Below are positions 9,709 to 18,716 of a DNA stretch of 64,000 nt, piece by piece. The DNA lies in assembly GCF_025770765.1 (NCBI RefSeq), contig NZ_JANZKY010000001.1:389665-453664 (forward strand), written 5' to 3'. The notes beneath the pieces were generated by a model, which did not search any database, had not been told where the DNA came from, and was given only the letters and a program-made list of their open reading frames with translations. A program made the position numbers and the translations under genes. The stretch comes from Propionivibrio soli. Lineage in GTDB: Bacteria > Pseudomonadota > Gammaproteobacteria > Burkholderiales > Rhodocyclaceae. Position 1 is the first letter of the stretch. Each line of letters begins with the position of its first letter.

Positions 9709-10416
9709 ATGGGGATGTCAAAAATTTCGCTGACGCTGCGTGTGCTCGCCGCCCTGCTTAGTTACCCGAGCGAGAGACTGCGCGGCGAGTTGTCGGCGCT
9801 CGTCGCCGCGCTGCGGGAGGAAGCGGCATTGCCCGCCGCGCGTCAGCGCGAAATCGAGTTGCTGATCGCCCGCTTGCGCCACATCGACGCGCTCGACTGC
9901 GAATCCGAATACGTCGAAGTGTTCGACCGGGGCCGCGCCACGTCGCTGCATCTCTTCGAACATGTGCACGGGGACTCGCGCGACCGCGGACCGGCGCTCA
10001 TCGACCTCGCCCAGACTTACGAAGCACGCGGGCTCATTCTCGCCCCCGGGGAACTTCCCGACTACCTGCCGGTAGCGCTCGAGTTCGCTTCCACGCTCCC
10101 CGCCGAGGAAGCGCGAGCCTTCCTCCGCGAGATGGCGCACATCCTCAACGCGATCTCCAACGCGTTGCAGAAACGCGAGAGCCCGTATGCCGCGATCACC
10201 GGCGCACTGCTCGATTTGTGCGGCAAAGAGACACAGACGATAAAGGTCGTCGACGACGAGCCGCTCGACGCGACCTGGGAAGAGCCGGCGGTTTTCGACG
10301 GCTGTTCGTCGCGCGGGCAGGCCGCCTCGGAGCAGCCGATCCACCTTGTCCGCAACGCCACGGCAACACGCCAGACATCCCCTTCCAACCCGCACATTCC
10401 CGGAGTTTCGCCATGA
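9709..10416 (+). CDS. narJ: Nitrate reductase assembly chaperone NarJ
   Basis: NarJ (TorD/DmsD family) is a cytoplasmic chaperone needed to insert the molybdenum cofactor into NarG; it is not part of the final enzyme. The characteristic stretch LLSYPSERLRGEL is near the N-terminus and YVEVFDRGRATSLHLFEHVHG follows, the usual NarJ core. The ATG at 9709 is chosen because GGAGG lies seven bases upstream; an ATG at 9715 is a close alternative. The predicted 235 residues suit the family. The last bases overlap the narI start (ATGA). Confidence 0.95.
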   Translation: MGMSKISLTLRVLAALLSYPSERLRGELSALVAALREEAALPAARQREIELLIARLRHIDALDCESEYVEVFDRGRATSLHLFEHVHGDSRDRGPALIDLAQTYEARGLILAPGELPDYLPVALEFASTLPAEEARAFLREMAHILNAISNALQKRESPYAAITGALLDLCGKETQTIKVVDDEPLDATWEEPAVFDGCSSRGQAASEQPIHLVRNATATRQTSPSNPHIPGVSP

Positions 10417-11147
10417 GCGCGTTCGAGACATTCCTGTTCGGTATCTATCCTTACCTCTGCCTCGGCGTCTTTCTGCTCGGCAGTTTGATCCGCTTCGAAC
10501 GCGACCAATACACGTGGAAAAGCGACTCGTCGCAGCTCCTGCGAGCCGGCCAGTTACGACTCGGGAGCAACCTCTTCCACGTCGGCGTGCTCTTTCTTTT
10601 CTTCGGTCATTTCTTCGGTATGCTCACGCCGCATGCGCTCTACGAACCCTTCATCGCAGCCGGCAACAAGCAGCTTCTCGCCATGGTAGCGGGCGGCATC
10701 GCCGGCACGCTGGCGTTCTTCGGCGTCAGCCTGCTCTTGCACCGCCGGTTATCGGACGCGCGCATTCGCGCCACGTCACGCACCAGCGACATCGTGCTGC
10801 TCGTTCTGCTCTGGATGCAGTTGGCGCTCGGACTCGCCTCGCTGCCGATCTCGGCGCAGCACATGGACGGCAGCGTGATGATGCGGTTGGCCGAATGGGC
10901 GCAACGCATCGTGACCTTCCGTGCCGGCGCCTCGGAACTGCTCGCCGACGTGAGCTGGCTGTTCAAGGCGCATATCGCGCTCGGCCTGTCCATCTTCCTG
11001 GTCTTTCCGTTTACCCGGCTCGTTCATGTATGGAGCGGCTTCGGTACCGCGGCCTACGTTCTTCGCCCGTACCAGGTCGTCCGCGCCCGCCGGTTGAACA
11101 TTCCGGCTGGACACAATCTGCCGCGCCCGCCCGGGGCCGGCGTCTAG
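10413..11147 (+). CDS. narI: Respiratory nitrate reductase gamma subunit NarI
   Basis: Membrane cytochrome b subunit that oxidises quinol at the periplasmic side and passes electrons to NarH. Five membrane helices are visible. The haem ligands are present: His56 and His66 in NLFHVGVLFLFFGHFFG, and a C-terminal pair 18 residues apart (KAHIALG and RLVHVWSG). Length (244 residues) is normal. The ATG overlaps the narJ stop by four bases, indicating coupled translation. Confidence 0.97.
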   Translation: MSAFETFLFGIYPYLCLGVFLLGSLIRFERDQYTWKSDSSQLLRAGQLRLGSNLFHVGVLFLFFGHFFGMLTPHALYEPFIAAGNKQLLAMVAGGIAGTLAFFGVSLLLHRRLSDARIRATSRTSDIVLLVLLWMQLALGLASLPISAQHMDGSVMMRLAEWAQRIVTFRAGASELLADVSWLFKAHIALGLSIFLVFPFTRLVHVWSGFGTAAYVLRPYQVVRARRLNIPAGHNLPRPPGAGV

Positions 11148-11157
11148 GAGAAACGCT

Positions 11158-11985
11158 TTGCAAACCGAATTCCTCAAACACACGCCCGCTCACCTGCTTG
11201 GCGACGGCATCGCCTACGTCGATGGGATTGCGCTCAACACCCTGGGCGAAGTGCTCGCCGTCGGCGAGTTGCGGCAACGCGCGTATTCCGAGTTATTGCG
11301 GCGCGCCGCGATCGACCATGGCCTGCTCGCCGCCGAAGACCTGCCGGCCACCGACGGCGTGCTGAGCGAGGACGCCAGCCGCGCCATCGAAGCTCTGCTC
11401 GAACGCAAGCTGATGATCTTCGAACCGTCGGAAGAGGAATGTTTGCGCCATTACGCGGCGCGCCGCAAGACCTACGCGATCGGCGAGCGCGTGCATGCCC
11501 GGCATATTCTGTTCGCCGTCACGCCCGGAGTCGACGTGGCTGCCTTGCGCGAGCGCGCCGAGTCGATTCTGCTCGACCTGCGCAGCCACGGCGGAAAGGC
11601 GCTGCAGGAAGCCGCTGCCGGCGATCGATTTGACGAAGCCGCGCGCACGTACTCGAACTGTCCTACAGGTGCCGACGGCGGCAATCTCGGTTGGCTCACG
11701 GCGTCCAACTGTGCGCCGGAGCTCGCGCGCGAGCTGTTCGGCCGTACCGAGGTCGGCGTCCTGCCGCGCCTCGTGCACAGTCGCTTCGGTTTCCATATCG
11801 TCGAAGTGAGCGAGCGCCAACCAGGCGTCGAGCCCCCCTATGCGGAAGTCGCCGGTGCGGTCGTCACATCGCTGCGGCAAGCCGCCTATGTGACGGCTTT
11901 GCGCGACTACCTGGCGCGTTTGGCGCGCAAGGCGACGATCGTCGGCGTCGATCTCGACACGAACGAATCGCCGCTGATCCAGTAG
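11158..11985 (+). CDS. PpiC-type peptidyl-prolyl isomerase of the nar operon
   Basis: Parvulin-type isomerase, 275 residues, with an alpha-helical N-terminal part and a rotamase domain from about residue 110 (RVHARHILFAVTPG) to 225 (SRFGFHIVEVSERQPG). The internal GGNLGWL stretch is typical of parvulins. There is no signal peptide, so it should be cytoplasmic, like NifM-type isomerases. It lies 10 bases after narI, and such a gene commonly ends nar operons of betaproteobacteria; a role in nitrate reductase maturation is inferred from this. No ATG fits: the start is TTG at 11158, with AGGAG seven bases upstream. Confidence 0.85.
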   Translation: MQTEFLKHTPAHLLGDGIAYVDGIALNTLGEVLAVGELRQRAYSELLRRAAIDHGLLAAEDLPATDGVLSEDASRAIEALLERKLMIFEPSEEECLRHYAARRKTYAIGERVHARHILFAVTPGVDVAALRERAESILLDLRSHGGKALQEAAAGDRFDEAARTYSNCPTGADGGNLGWLTASNCAPELARELFGRTEVGVLPRLVHSRFGFHIVEVSERQPGVEPPYAEVAGAVVTSLRQAAYVTALRDYLARLARKATIVGVDLDTNESPLIQ

Positions 11986-11995
11986 ACGCGCGACT

Positions 11996-12016
11996 GGCCG
12001 CGGCGCAACCGCGGCC
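11996..12016. terminator. GC-rich hairpin between convergent genes
   Basis: GGCCGCGG-CGCAA-CCGCGGCC forms a perfect 8-base stem with a 5-base loop between the stops of the nar operon and the convergent oxidoreductase gene. No clear T-run follows on either strand, so if it terminates transcription it is not a classical intrinsic terminator. Confidence 0.4.
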
Positions 12017-12029
12017 GTCGCCAGTTCTC

Positions 12030-13112
12030 CTAGCGTGCCGGCGTTCCCGGCGGCGCCGCCCGCAGATACTGTTTTGGCCATTCGACCGCGTGCCCAAGCG
12101 CCTGCGCGGCATGCAGCGGCCAGTAAGGGTCGCGCAGGATCTCACGGCCGACGAGCACCATATCGGCCTGCCCCGTCCGGATCACATGATCGGCCTGAGC
12201 CGGCGAGGTGATGAGGCCGACGGCTGCCGTCGGTATATCGGCTTCGGCGCGTACGCGCGCGGCGAACGCCGTCTGGAATCCAGGACCGGCCGGAATCTTG
12301 GCATACGGCACCAAGCCGCCTGACGACACGTTGATGAGGTCGACGCCGAGCGCCTTCAGTTGCGTGCACAGTTGCACAGTCTCATCGACGTCCCATCCGC
12401 CCTCGACCCAATCCGTCGCCGAAAGTCGCACTAGCAGCGGCAAGCGCTCGGGCCATTCGGCACGCACGGCGGCGGCCACCTCGCGCACGAGGCGCGAGCG
12501 GTTCTCGAAACTGCCACCCCAGGCGTCGGTACGCTGGTTCGCAAGCGGCGACAGGAATTCATGCAGCAGATAGCCGTGAGCGGCATGTATCTCGACGACC
12601 TGGAATCCCGCCTGGAGAGCACGCCGCGTCGCGGCGACGAAAGCGCCGATGACGGCTTCGATACCTTGTGTATCGAGCGCCTGCGGCACGGCGTAGCTGT
12701 CGCCGAAGGCAATCGGCGACGGTGCCACTGGCGGCCAGCCGCCCTCTTCCGCACCCAGCGATCGCTGCGGCTGCCAACCCAGCCCTGCACCACCCTTACG
12801 TCCGGCATGCGCAAGCTGAATCCCCATGACGGCGCCCTGTTCCCGGGCATAACGGGTGATACGCGCTAAAGGTTCGATCTGGTCATCGTTCCACAAACCG
12901 AGGTCGGCCGGGCTGATGCGCCCCTCGGGAACGACGCCCGTCGCCTCGATGTTGATGAGCGCGGCGCCGCCGATTGCGCGACTCGTGTAGTGCACGAAAT
13001 GCCAGTCGTTGGCGACTCCGTTTTGCGCCGAATACTGGCACATCGAGGGTATGCCGATGCGGTTCCTGAAGACGACGTCGCGGAGTTTGAGCGTTTCGAA
13101 AAGGTGAGCCAC
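12030..13112 (-). CDS. NADH:flavin oxidoreductase, Old Yellow Enzyme family (YqjM/NamA-like)
   Basis: FMN-dependent TIM-barrel oxidoreductase of 360 residues that would reduce activated C=C bonds using NAD(P)H. Recognisable elements are the N-terminal FRNRIGIPSMCQYSA, whose Cys25 corresponds to the redox-tuning cysteine of the YqjM/xenobiotic-reductase subgroup, the IQLAHAGRKG stretch, the substrate-binding HAAHGYLLHEFLSPL and the C-terminal phosphate-binding part ending VGREILRDPYWPLHAA. Length and motifs fit the thermophilic-like/YqjM class. It stands alone, convergent to the nar operon; the physiological substrate is unknown. Confidence 0.9.
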   Translation of the reverse strand: MAHLFETLKLRDVVFRNRIGIPSMCQYSAQNGVANDWHFVHYTSRAIGGAALINIEATGVVPEGRISPADLGLWNDDQIEPLARITRYAREQGAVMGIQLAHAGRKGGAGLGWQPQRSLGAEEGGWPPVAPSPIAFGDSYAVPQALDTQGIEAVIGAFVAATRRALQAGFQVVEIHAAHGYLLHEFLSPLANQRTDAWGGSFENRSRLVREVAAAVRAEWPERLPLLVRLSATDWVEGGWDVDETVQLCTQLKALGVDLINVSSGGLVPYAKIPAGPGFQTAFAARVRAEADIPTAAVGLITSPAQADHVIRTGQADMVLVGREILRDPYWPLHAAQALGHAVEWPKQYLRAAPPGTPAR

Positions 13113-13270
13113 GAGTTCCTCATTGGCGGAAAGAAAAACGTGATCTTAGCGCCCGCTGGGAACCCGTGCTGTACCGCGCCCGTTTGCGGCCGTGCATCAC
13201 CTGGCGGCACTCTGCGGAAAGATCTCGGTGGTTAGCGTTCTGGCGAACAGCAGCCCGCGATACGAGAGGC

Positions 13271-13519
13271 TCAGTCGCGCCAATCGTCCCGGTCGTGGTA
13301 ATGGCCGCGACCGCGGTAATAGCCGGGCGGCCCGGGTGGAACGACGACCACGCGAGGCGCTGGAGCCACCCACACACGCGGAGGCGGAGCGACCCAGACA
13401 CGCGCCGGCTCCGGCTCGTAGTACGCCGGACCGCGCGGGGTGACGACCGCGCATCCGGAAAGAACAGCCGCCGCAGCCGTCACGGCGAGAACGGGAGGCG
13501 AGAAGAAGCGTTTCTTCAT
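13271..13519 (-). CDS. Small proline-rich lipoprotein
   Basis: 82-residue predicted lipoprotein. MKKRFF is followed by a hydrophobic stretch and the lipobox LSGC, so the mature protein would be anchored through its cysteine. The mature part contains repeated units WVAPPPRV, WVAPAPRV and VVPPGPPG and ends in a Tyr/His/Asp/Arg-rich tail. I chose the ATG at 13519 over one nine codons upstream because AGAGG sits about eight bases before it and because the lysine-rich start suits a signal peptide. No specific function can be assigned. Confidence 0.7.
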   Translation of the reverse strand: MKKRFFSPPVLAVTAAAAVLSGCAVVTPRGPAYYEPEPARVWVAPPPRVWVAPAPRVVVVPPGPPGYYRGRGHYHDRDDWRD

Positions 13520-13758
13520 GGTATAAACCTCTGACACGATGGGCACGCCGTGGACCGCGACGGCTCGCGAGGCAAGCGCGACACCAAGAAGAAATGCGCT
13601 GCCTTGAGCAGATAACGCGCGGGATGCGGGGTAATTTGACGGTCGAGTTGTAAATTCGGGCGCCGCTTTGTAACGAGATGTTGGTTAGAGACGCTGATAA
13701 CAGGCCGCGTTGGCCAAGTGCCTATTCGGCAAGGAAAATCCCTGTCGTGGCCACGCCT

Positions 13759-13779
13759 AAATATCCTGTTAGAATATTT
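13759..13779. promoter_or_regulatory. AT-rich inverted repeat upstream of the solute-binding protein gene
   Basis: AAATAT-N9-ATATTT lies about 55 bases before the ATG at 13833. It is the only AT-rich symmetrical element in the 313-base gap between the lipoprotein and this gene. It could be an operator or part of a promoter. No further support is visible. Confidence 0.3.
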
Positions 13780-13832
13780 GCGCTGGTCGGGGTGGTGCCT
13801 TGCTGATGCGCTGTTCGTTCTGGAGTTTGAAA

Positions 13833-14759
13833 ATGAAACCAAGGGTCCTCATGCCGATGCGGGCGATTGCTCTTCTCCGTGTAACGTTCGCCTGCCTTCT
13901 CGCAGCGGTCACGCTTACGGCGGGCGTACAGGATCTTGCGGAAATCCGCGAACGCGGCGTCCTCCGCCACCTCGGCGTTCCGTACGCGCGGTTTGTCGTC
14001 GACAGCAACGAAGGACTCGACGTCGAAATCATGCAGCGCTTCGCCAAACATATCGGCGTGCGCTACGAATTCGTGCAAAGCGGCTGGTACAGCATCTTCC
14101 AGGACCTCATCGGCCAGAACATCGAGTACAAGCCGGTTATTCGCGCTTTCGGCAGCCGCGCGATCCGTGGCGACGTCATCGGCAGCGGCCTGACGGTTCT
14201 CCCCGGGCGTGACAATATCGTCGACTTCTCGACGCCGACATTCCCTACGGCCGTCTGGCTGATGGCGCGCTCGGCGTCGGTCGTGCAGCCCATCACGCCG
14301 AGCGGCAATCTCGCCGCAGACATCAAAGCGACGAAGGCCAAACTCAAGCAAGGGACGACCTTCGTGATCGACAACACCTGCCTCGACCCGGCGCTCTACG
14401 ATCTTGAAGGCAAGGGCTACACGCTCAAGCGCTTCACCCGCGAGATCAATCTCAACGACATCGTTCCGGCCGTATTCAAGCAGGAGAGCGAAATGACCCT
14501 GCTCGACGTGCCGGACATCATCGTCGCGCTCGAAAAATGGCCGGGCCAGATCAAGGTGATCGGACCGATTTCCGGCGAGCAGCGCATGGCGGCGGCGTTC
14601 CGCAAGACATCGCCTGCTCTGCGCCAGGCCTTCAACGAGTTCCTCGCCGAGTTGCAGAGGGACGGCACCTACATGGAACTCGTGCGCAAATACTATCGCT
14701 CGGCGCCGCGCTACCTGCCCGAGTATTTCCGCGAGCTGGGAATGGCAAACGCCCGCTGA
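13833..14759 (+). CDS. Periplasmic solute-binding protein, family 3 type
   Basis: 308-residue extracytoplasmic binding protein of the amino-acid/polar solute type (SBP_bac_3). A signal peptide is visible (MRAIALLRVTFACLLAAVTL). The mature domain begins with LAEIRERGVLRHLGVPYARF and contains the family features LDVEIMQRFAKHIGV, VDFSTPTFPT and a C-terminal LQRDGTYMELVRKYY. The ATG at 13833 has GGAG eight bases upstream. No ABC permease or ATPase gene accompanies it. It lies 24 bases before a sensor kinase gene, so it probably serves as a periplasmic sensor partner rather than a transport component. The ligand is unknown. Confidence 0.82.
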   Translation: MKPRVLMPMRAIALLRVTFACLLAAVTLTAGVQDLAEIRERGVLRHLGVPYARFVVDSNEGLDVEIMQRFAKHIGVRYEFVQSGWYSIFQDLIGQNIEYKPVIRAFGSRAIRGDVIGSGLTVLPGRDNIVDFSTPTFPTAVWLMARSASVVQPITPSGNLAADIKATKAKLKQGTTFVIDNTCLDPALYDLEGKGYTLKRFTREINLNDIVPAVFKQESEMTLLDVPDIIVALEKWPGQIKVIGPISGEQRMAAAFRKTSPALRQAFNEFLAELQRDGTYMELVRKYYRSAPRYLPEYFRELGMANAR

Positions 14760-14783
14760 CATATCGCGCGAGGGACACATCGG

Positions 14784-17768
14784 GTGTTTTTCCTGATCAG
14801 GCGCTATAAGAAAAGCGTCCTTACCTTCCTGATCTTTATCGCGTACGCGGGCGCGGTTTTCTGGAGCAATTACGATTCGCTCCGGCGCCTGCAGGAAAAC
14901 GCGCTGATCCAGCTGCAACTCGAGACGGAGAAGCAGGCGTCGGCCATTTCCTACTATTTTTCCGAACGCCGCAGCGACCTCGGCGAACTCGCCGAATCCG
15001 AGATCGTGGTCAACTTCTTCAAGAACAGCGACATGGGCATGAGCTACCAGTACGGCCTGGGAGTCAATGTCCAGCTCATTGAGGATCATTTCGAACGCCT
15101 CGCCGAACGCAAGCGCGTGGGCGATCTGCCGGCTTATTCGGGATTCGCCCTCGTCGCCGCCGACGGCCAGCCGGTCGCCACCTGGCACGCGCCGGATGCT
15201 TCAGGCGGTTACCAGGCGTGGATCGAACCCGACAACCGCGAGATGCGCACGCGGCTCATTGAACGCCAGGACGTTCTCCTGGTCAGCGCGCCGGTGTGGA
15301 TCAACCGTGTCTATCGCGGCGAGGTGCTCGCGTGGGTGAACGCCGACACGAGCTTTGCGCAGTTCGGCCGCTCCAGCGGCGGCAATCTGAGTTTTCTCGT
15401 GGATCGCTTCAACGGCAAACCGATCGGTTCTTCCGGCAACGAACTTGCGCAAGTCGCGGCGGAGCATTGGCAGGAATTGAGCAAGGGCAGCCGGATGAAC
15501 AACAACGCGGGGGTCGCGCTCCACGACGACGACGGGGAAACGCAGGTCCTCGTCAAGGTCGATATCGACAACACGCCAGTGGCCTACGTTTCCCTCACGT
15601 CGGGTCAGGTGGGCGACAGCGGCACGGCGCGGCTCTTTGTCATCGCCGCGGCGATCGTACCGCTGATTGTCGTGCTCGTTGGCTCACTCGACGTGCTCGA
15701 ACGGCGCCGCCTTGATCGGCTCAGCGAGCTGGCGCGGAAGGAAGCGGAACGACTGGCGCGAACGCGCAGCGAGTTCCTGGCGAACATGAGCCACGAGATC
15801 CGTACACCGATGAACGCGATCATCGGCATGACCGAGCTTTGCCTGGGGACGAAGTTGAATCCCAAGCAGCACAACTATCTGACGAAGATACAGAGCGCGT
15901 CGAACTCGCTGCTGCGCATCGTCAATGACGTTCTCGACTTCTCGAAGGTTGAGTCGGGCAAGCTCGAAATCGAGCAGTTGCCTTTTGACCTCGACCAAGT
16001 GATCGACAACCTGGGGACGCTATTCGCCGAAAAGGCGCGGGCGAAGTCGATCGAGCTCGCCTTCGACGTCGACGATTCGGTACGGCACACTTTTGTCGGC
16101 GACATCCTTCGCCTCGAACAGATTTTGATCAATCTGATCGGGAACGCCATCAAGTTTTCCGAACGCGGCAACGTTGTCGTGCGCATCCGAGGCGAACGCA
16201 ACGGGGCGGCCTCCGCACGCGTCCATTTTGCCGTGGTTGATGAAGGCATCGGACTCTCTCCGGAACAGCAGGCTCGCCTGTTCAACGCTTTCACGCAAGC
16301 CGACACAACAACGACGCGACGCTACGGCGGCACGGGTCTCGGCTTGGTGATCAGCAAACGGCTGGTCGAGTTGATGGGCGGCAGCATCCGTGTGGAGAGC
16401 GTGCTGGGGCAGGGAAGTACGTTCCACTTCCATGTCTGCCTCGGTGTCGATGCCTCCCGCCCGGCCCCGGCCGAGGTAATGGCACAGCAACTGGCGCCCT
16501 TTGCCCATCGGCCCGTGCTCGTGGTCGACGATAACGCGGTGTACGGTGCAGTCATGGTGGGGCAACTCGGCCAACTCGGCCTGCGTGCCGAGGCAGTAGA
16601 CTCCGCGCAAGCGGTGCTCGCCGCCTTGAGCCGACCGGACGCCGTCGACTACTTGGCAATTCTCGTCGACAGCGATATGCCGGGCGTCGACAGCATCGAA
16701 GCGGTGCGTATGTTGCGCCAGCAGATGGGAGAACGACGGCCGCCCATTCTCCTCGTCACGTCCGGGCTGGACGATCGTTGGCTCGACCGGATGGCCGATG
16801 TGGTCGACGGCTCGCTCGGCAAGCCGACGAGCGCCAGCCGGCTGTTCGTCGAACTCGCCCCGCTGCTCGGCATTCGCGCTCCAGCCGGACTTGACCAGGG
16901 TGCACGCAAGGCGACCGATGTATCGTGGTTGGGCGGCCTGGACATCCTGCTCGTCGACGACGTGGCGCTAAACCAAGAGGTGATTCGCGACATGCTTGAA
17001 GAAGCGGGCATGCGCGTGCGCCTCGCCGCCAACGGGCTCGAGGCCATCGAGGCCGTCACCGAAAAACGCCCTGATTGCGTGCTCATGGACTGCCAGATGC
17101 CGGTGATGGACGGCTACCAGGCGACACGCATCCTGCGCAACGACGAGCACCTGCACGACTTGCCGATCGTCGCATTGACGGCCAGCGCGCTTCCGAGTGA
17201 ACGTGAGCGCTGCCGGCAGGCAGGCATGAACGGCTACATCAGCAAGCCAGTCACCTCGGGCGATCTGCTCGCCATTCTCGCCACTTATATTCCAATGCGC
17301 GGCTCGCCAGAGGCGCAGGTTGGAGTAACAGCAGGGCCAGTTGATCCGGAGCGGCCAACCGCGAACGCTCCGCGCGGTGCTGACGCCATGCCGCCGCAAT
17401 CGAAGGCGACCGACGACCTTCCCGAACTGCATGGCATCGACTGCGAACTCGGCCTACGGTATGCCAGCGGCAAGGCGATGGTTTATCGCCGTTTGCTGCG
17501 CATCTTCCTCGATTCGCATGGCCGCACTTTTGAAGGTGCGTTCCACGACGCTTACGAGGGAGGAAACTGGAAGGAAGCGACGCGGCTTGCGCACTCGCTC
17601 AAGAGTGCCGCGCGCACCATTGGCGCCAATACCCTGGGAGATTTGGCCGAAGCCCTGGAGCATTTGTGTCTCGATCGCGAGGCTGCGGCGATTGCGCCCT
17701 TGCTCGGTCGGGTGACCTTGGAACTCGAACAGGTGTGCGGCGGCCTGGCGACCGTCAACACCGACTGA
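14784..17768 (+). CDS. Unorthodox hybrid sensor histidine kinase (HisKA-HATPase-REC-REC-Hpt)
   Basis: 994-residue membrane sensor kinase. Order: membrane helix about 11-30, periplasmic sensor region to about 280, second helix about 283-302, HisKA with NMSHEIRTPMN (His337), a HATPase ending in the GGTGLGL motif, a first receiver with VDSDMP (Asp629), a second receiver with MDCQMPVMDG (Asp769), and an Hpt domain with AHSLKSAA (His937). Both receivers keep their aspartate, though the first looks less canonical. The start is GTG with AGGGA eight bases upstream. The upstream solute-binding protein probably supplies the ligand signal. No response regulator gene is in the window, so the phosphate must be passed to an unlinked protein. 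Confidence 0.93.
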   Translation: MFFLIRRYKKSVLTFLIFIAYAGAVFWSNYDSLRRLQENALIQLQLETEKQASAISYYFSERRSDLGELAESEIVVNFFKNSDMGMSYQYGLGVNVQLIEDHFERLAERKRVGDLPAYSGFALVAADGQPVATWHAPDASGGYQAWIEPDNREMRTRLIERQDVLLVSAPVWINRVYRGEVLAWVNADTSFAQFGRSSGGNLSFLVDRFNGKPIGSSGNELAQVAAEHWQELSKGSRMNNNAGVALHDDDGETQVLVKVDIDNTPVAYVSLTSGQVGDSGTARLFVIAAAIVPLIVVLVGSLDVLERRRLDRLSELARKEAERLARTRSEFLANMSHEIRTPMNAIIGMTELCLGTKLNPKQHNYLTKIQSASNSLLRIVNDVLDFSKVESGKLEIEQLPFDLDQVIDNLGTLFAEKARAKSIELAFDVDDSVRHTFVGDILRLEQILINLIGNAIKFSERGNVVVRIRGERNGAASARVHFAVVDEGIGLSPEQQARLFNAFTQADTTTTRRYGGTGLGLVISKRLVELMGGSIRVESVLGQGSTFHFHVCLGVDASRPAPAEVMAQQLAPFAHRPVLVVDDNAVYGAVMVGQLGQLGLRAEAVDSAQAVLAALSRPDAVDYLAILVDSDMPGVDSIEAVRMLRQQMGERRPPILLVTSGLDDRWLDRMADVVDGSLGKPTSASRLFVELAPLLGIRAPAGLDQGARKATDVSWLGGLDILLVDDVALNQEVIRDMLEEAGMRVRLAANGLEAIEAVTEKRPDCVLMDCQMPVMDGYQATRILRNDEHLHDLPIVALTASALPSERERCRQAGMNGYISKPVTSGDLLAILATYIPMRGSPEAQVGVTAGPVDPERPTANAPRGADAMPPQSKATDDLPELHGIDCELGLRYASGKAMVYRRLLRIFLDSHGRTFEGAFHDAYEGGNWKEATRLAHSLKSAARTIGANTLGDLAEALEHLCLDREAAAIAPLLGRVTLELEQVCGGLATVNTD

Positions 17769-17872
17769 TCGTCGCTGATCGTCAGTCCATCGAGCCATTT
17801 GCTCTGCGCGCCGACGTACTGGTACGGCGCGGTGGAGCGCGGGGAGAAACCCGGTCCTTGTGCTGCAACACG

Positions 17873-17896
17873 CTCGTAACGTTGATCTCGTAACGT
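17873..17896 (+). repeat. Perfect 10-base direct repeat upstream of the acyltransferase gene
   Basis: CTCGTAACGT occurs twice, at 17873-17882 and 17887-17896, separated by TGAT, giving a 14-base period. It ends 28 bases before the ATG at 17925. A tandem half-site of this kind could bind a regulator, perhaps one at the end of the preceding phosphorelay. This is inference from position. Confidence 0.4.
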
Positions 17897-17924
17897 CCTT
17901 CCACACGATGCGAAAGGACACGCC

Positions 17925-18716
17925 ATGAAGCAGACATCGCTTGCGCCGCAACGAGAAAGGAATACCCGGCGCTCTCGGCTTACCGTCAGCCTCGCCCAAT
18001 GCGAATGGGACATCCTGCAGGCACAGAAGCTCCGCTATCGCATTTTCGCCGGCGAGCTTGGGGCAAATCTTCCGACGCGCACACCGGGCGTAGACAAAGA
18101 TATTTTCGACCCCTACTGCGAACACCTCGTCGTTCGTGACGAGGGTAGCGATGCGGTAGTCGGAACGTGCCGAATCCTGTCCCCGATGCGCGCGGTGCGC
18201 GTCGGCAGCTTTTATTCCGAGAACGGCTTCGACCTGACCCGGCTGCAGCACCTGCGTTCGCGCATGATCGAGGTCGGGCGTCTGTGCGTGCATCCCGCCT
18301 ATCGAACTGGCCGCACGATCGATCTGCTTTTTCGTGGAATCGGCCTCTACATGGACCAGAACCACTACGAGTACCTGCTCGCCTGTCCCGGCGTCAGCAT
18401 GACGGATGGGGGGCACGCCGCCGCCAGCGCTTACGCGCGTCTCGGCGAATACCTGAGCCCCCTCGAATACCGCGTCTTTCCCCGTTGCCCGCTGCCTTTG
18501 GCGTCACTCGACCGCCACACGCCGGTTCACCTGCCGCCGCTCGTCAAAGGATGCCTGCGCATTGGCGCCTACGTATGCGGAGAACCCGCGTGGGATCCCG
18601 ATTTCAACAACGGCGATTTTCCGATTCTCCTGCCCGTTGCCGCACTTCACGGCCGTTATGCGCGGCGCTTAGGCCATCCGTCGGTTCGCAGCGAAGTCGC
18701 CGCCACCCCGCTTTAG
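17925..18716 (+). CDS. OlsB-like GNAT N-acyltransferase
   Basis: 263-residue acyltransferase of the OlsB/hemolysin-like GNAT group, whose known members transfer a 3-hydroxyacyl chain from acyl carrier protein to ornithine, the first step of ornithine-lipid synthesis. Matching elements are LRYRIFAGELGAN, DIFDPYCEHLVVRD, VVGTCRIL, GSFYSENGFDL and EVGRLCVHPAYR. The ATG has AAAGGA about seven bases upstream. No olsA partner lies nearby. Its stop overlaps the convergent RES toxin stop. A related N-acyl amino acid synthase activity is possible, so the substrate is uncertain. Confidence 0.82.
   Translation: MKQTSLAPQRERNTRRSRLTVSLAQCEWDILQAQKLRYRIFAGELGANLPTRTPGVDKDIFDPYCEHLVVRDEGSDAVVGTCRILSPMRAVRVGSFYSENGFDLTRLQHLRSRMIEVGRLCVHPAYRTGRTIDLLFRGIGLYMDQNHYEYLLACPGVSMTDGGHAAASAYARLGEYLSPLEYRVFPRCPLPLASLDRHTPVHLPPLVKGCLRIGAYVCGEPAWDPDFNNGDFPILLPVAALHGRYARRLGHPSVRSEVAATPL

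Noticed and set aside
13150..13165. GGAACC near the oxidoreductase start
   Set aside because: No second box (CCGTTTG follows at the right distance).
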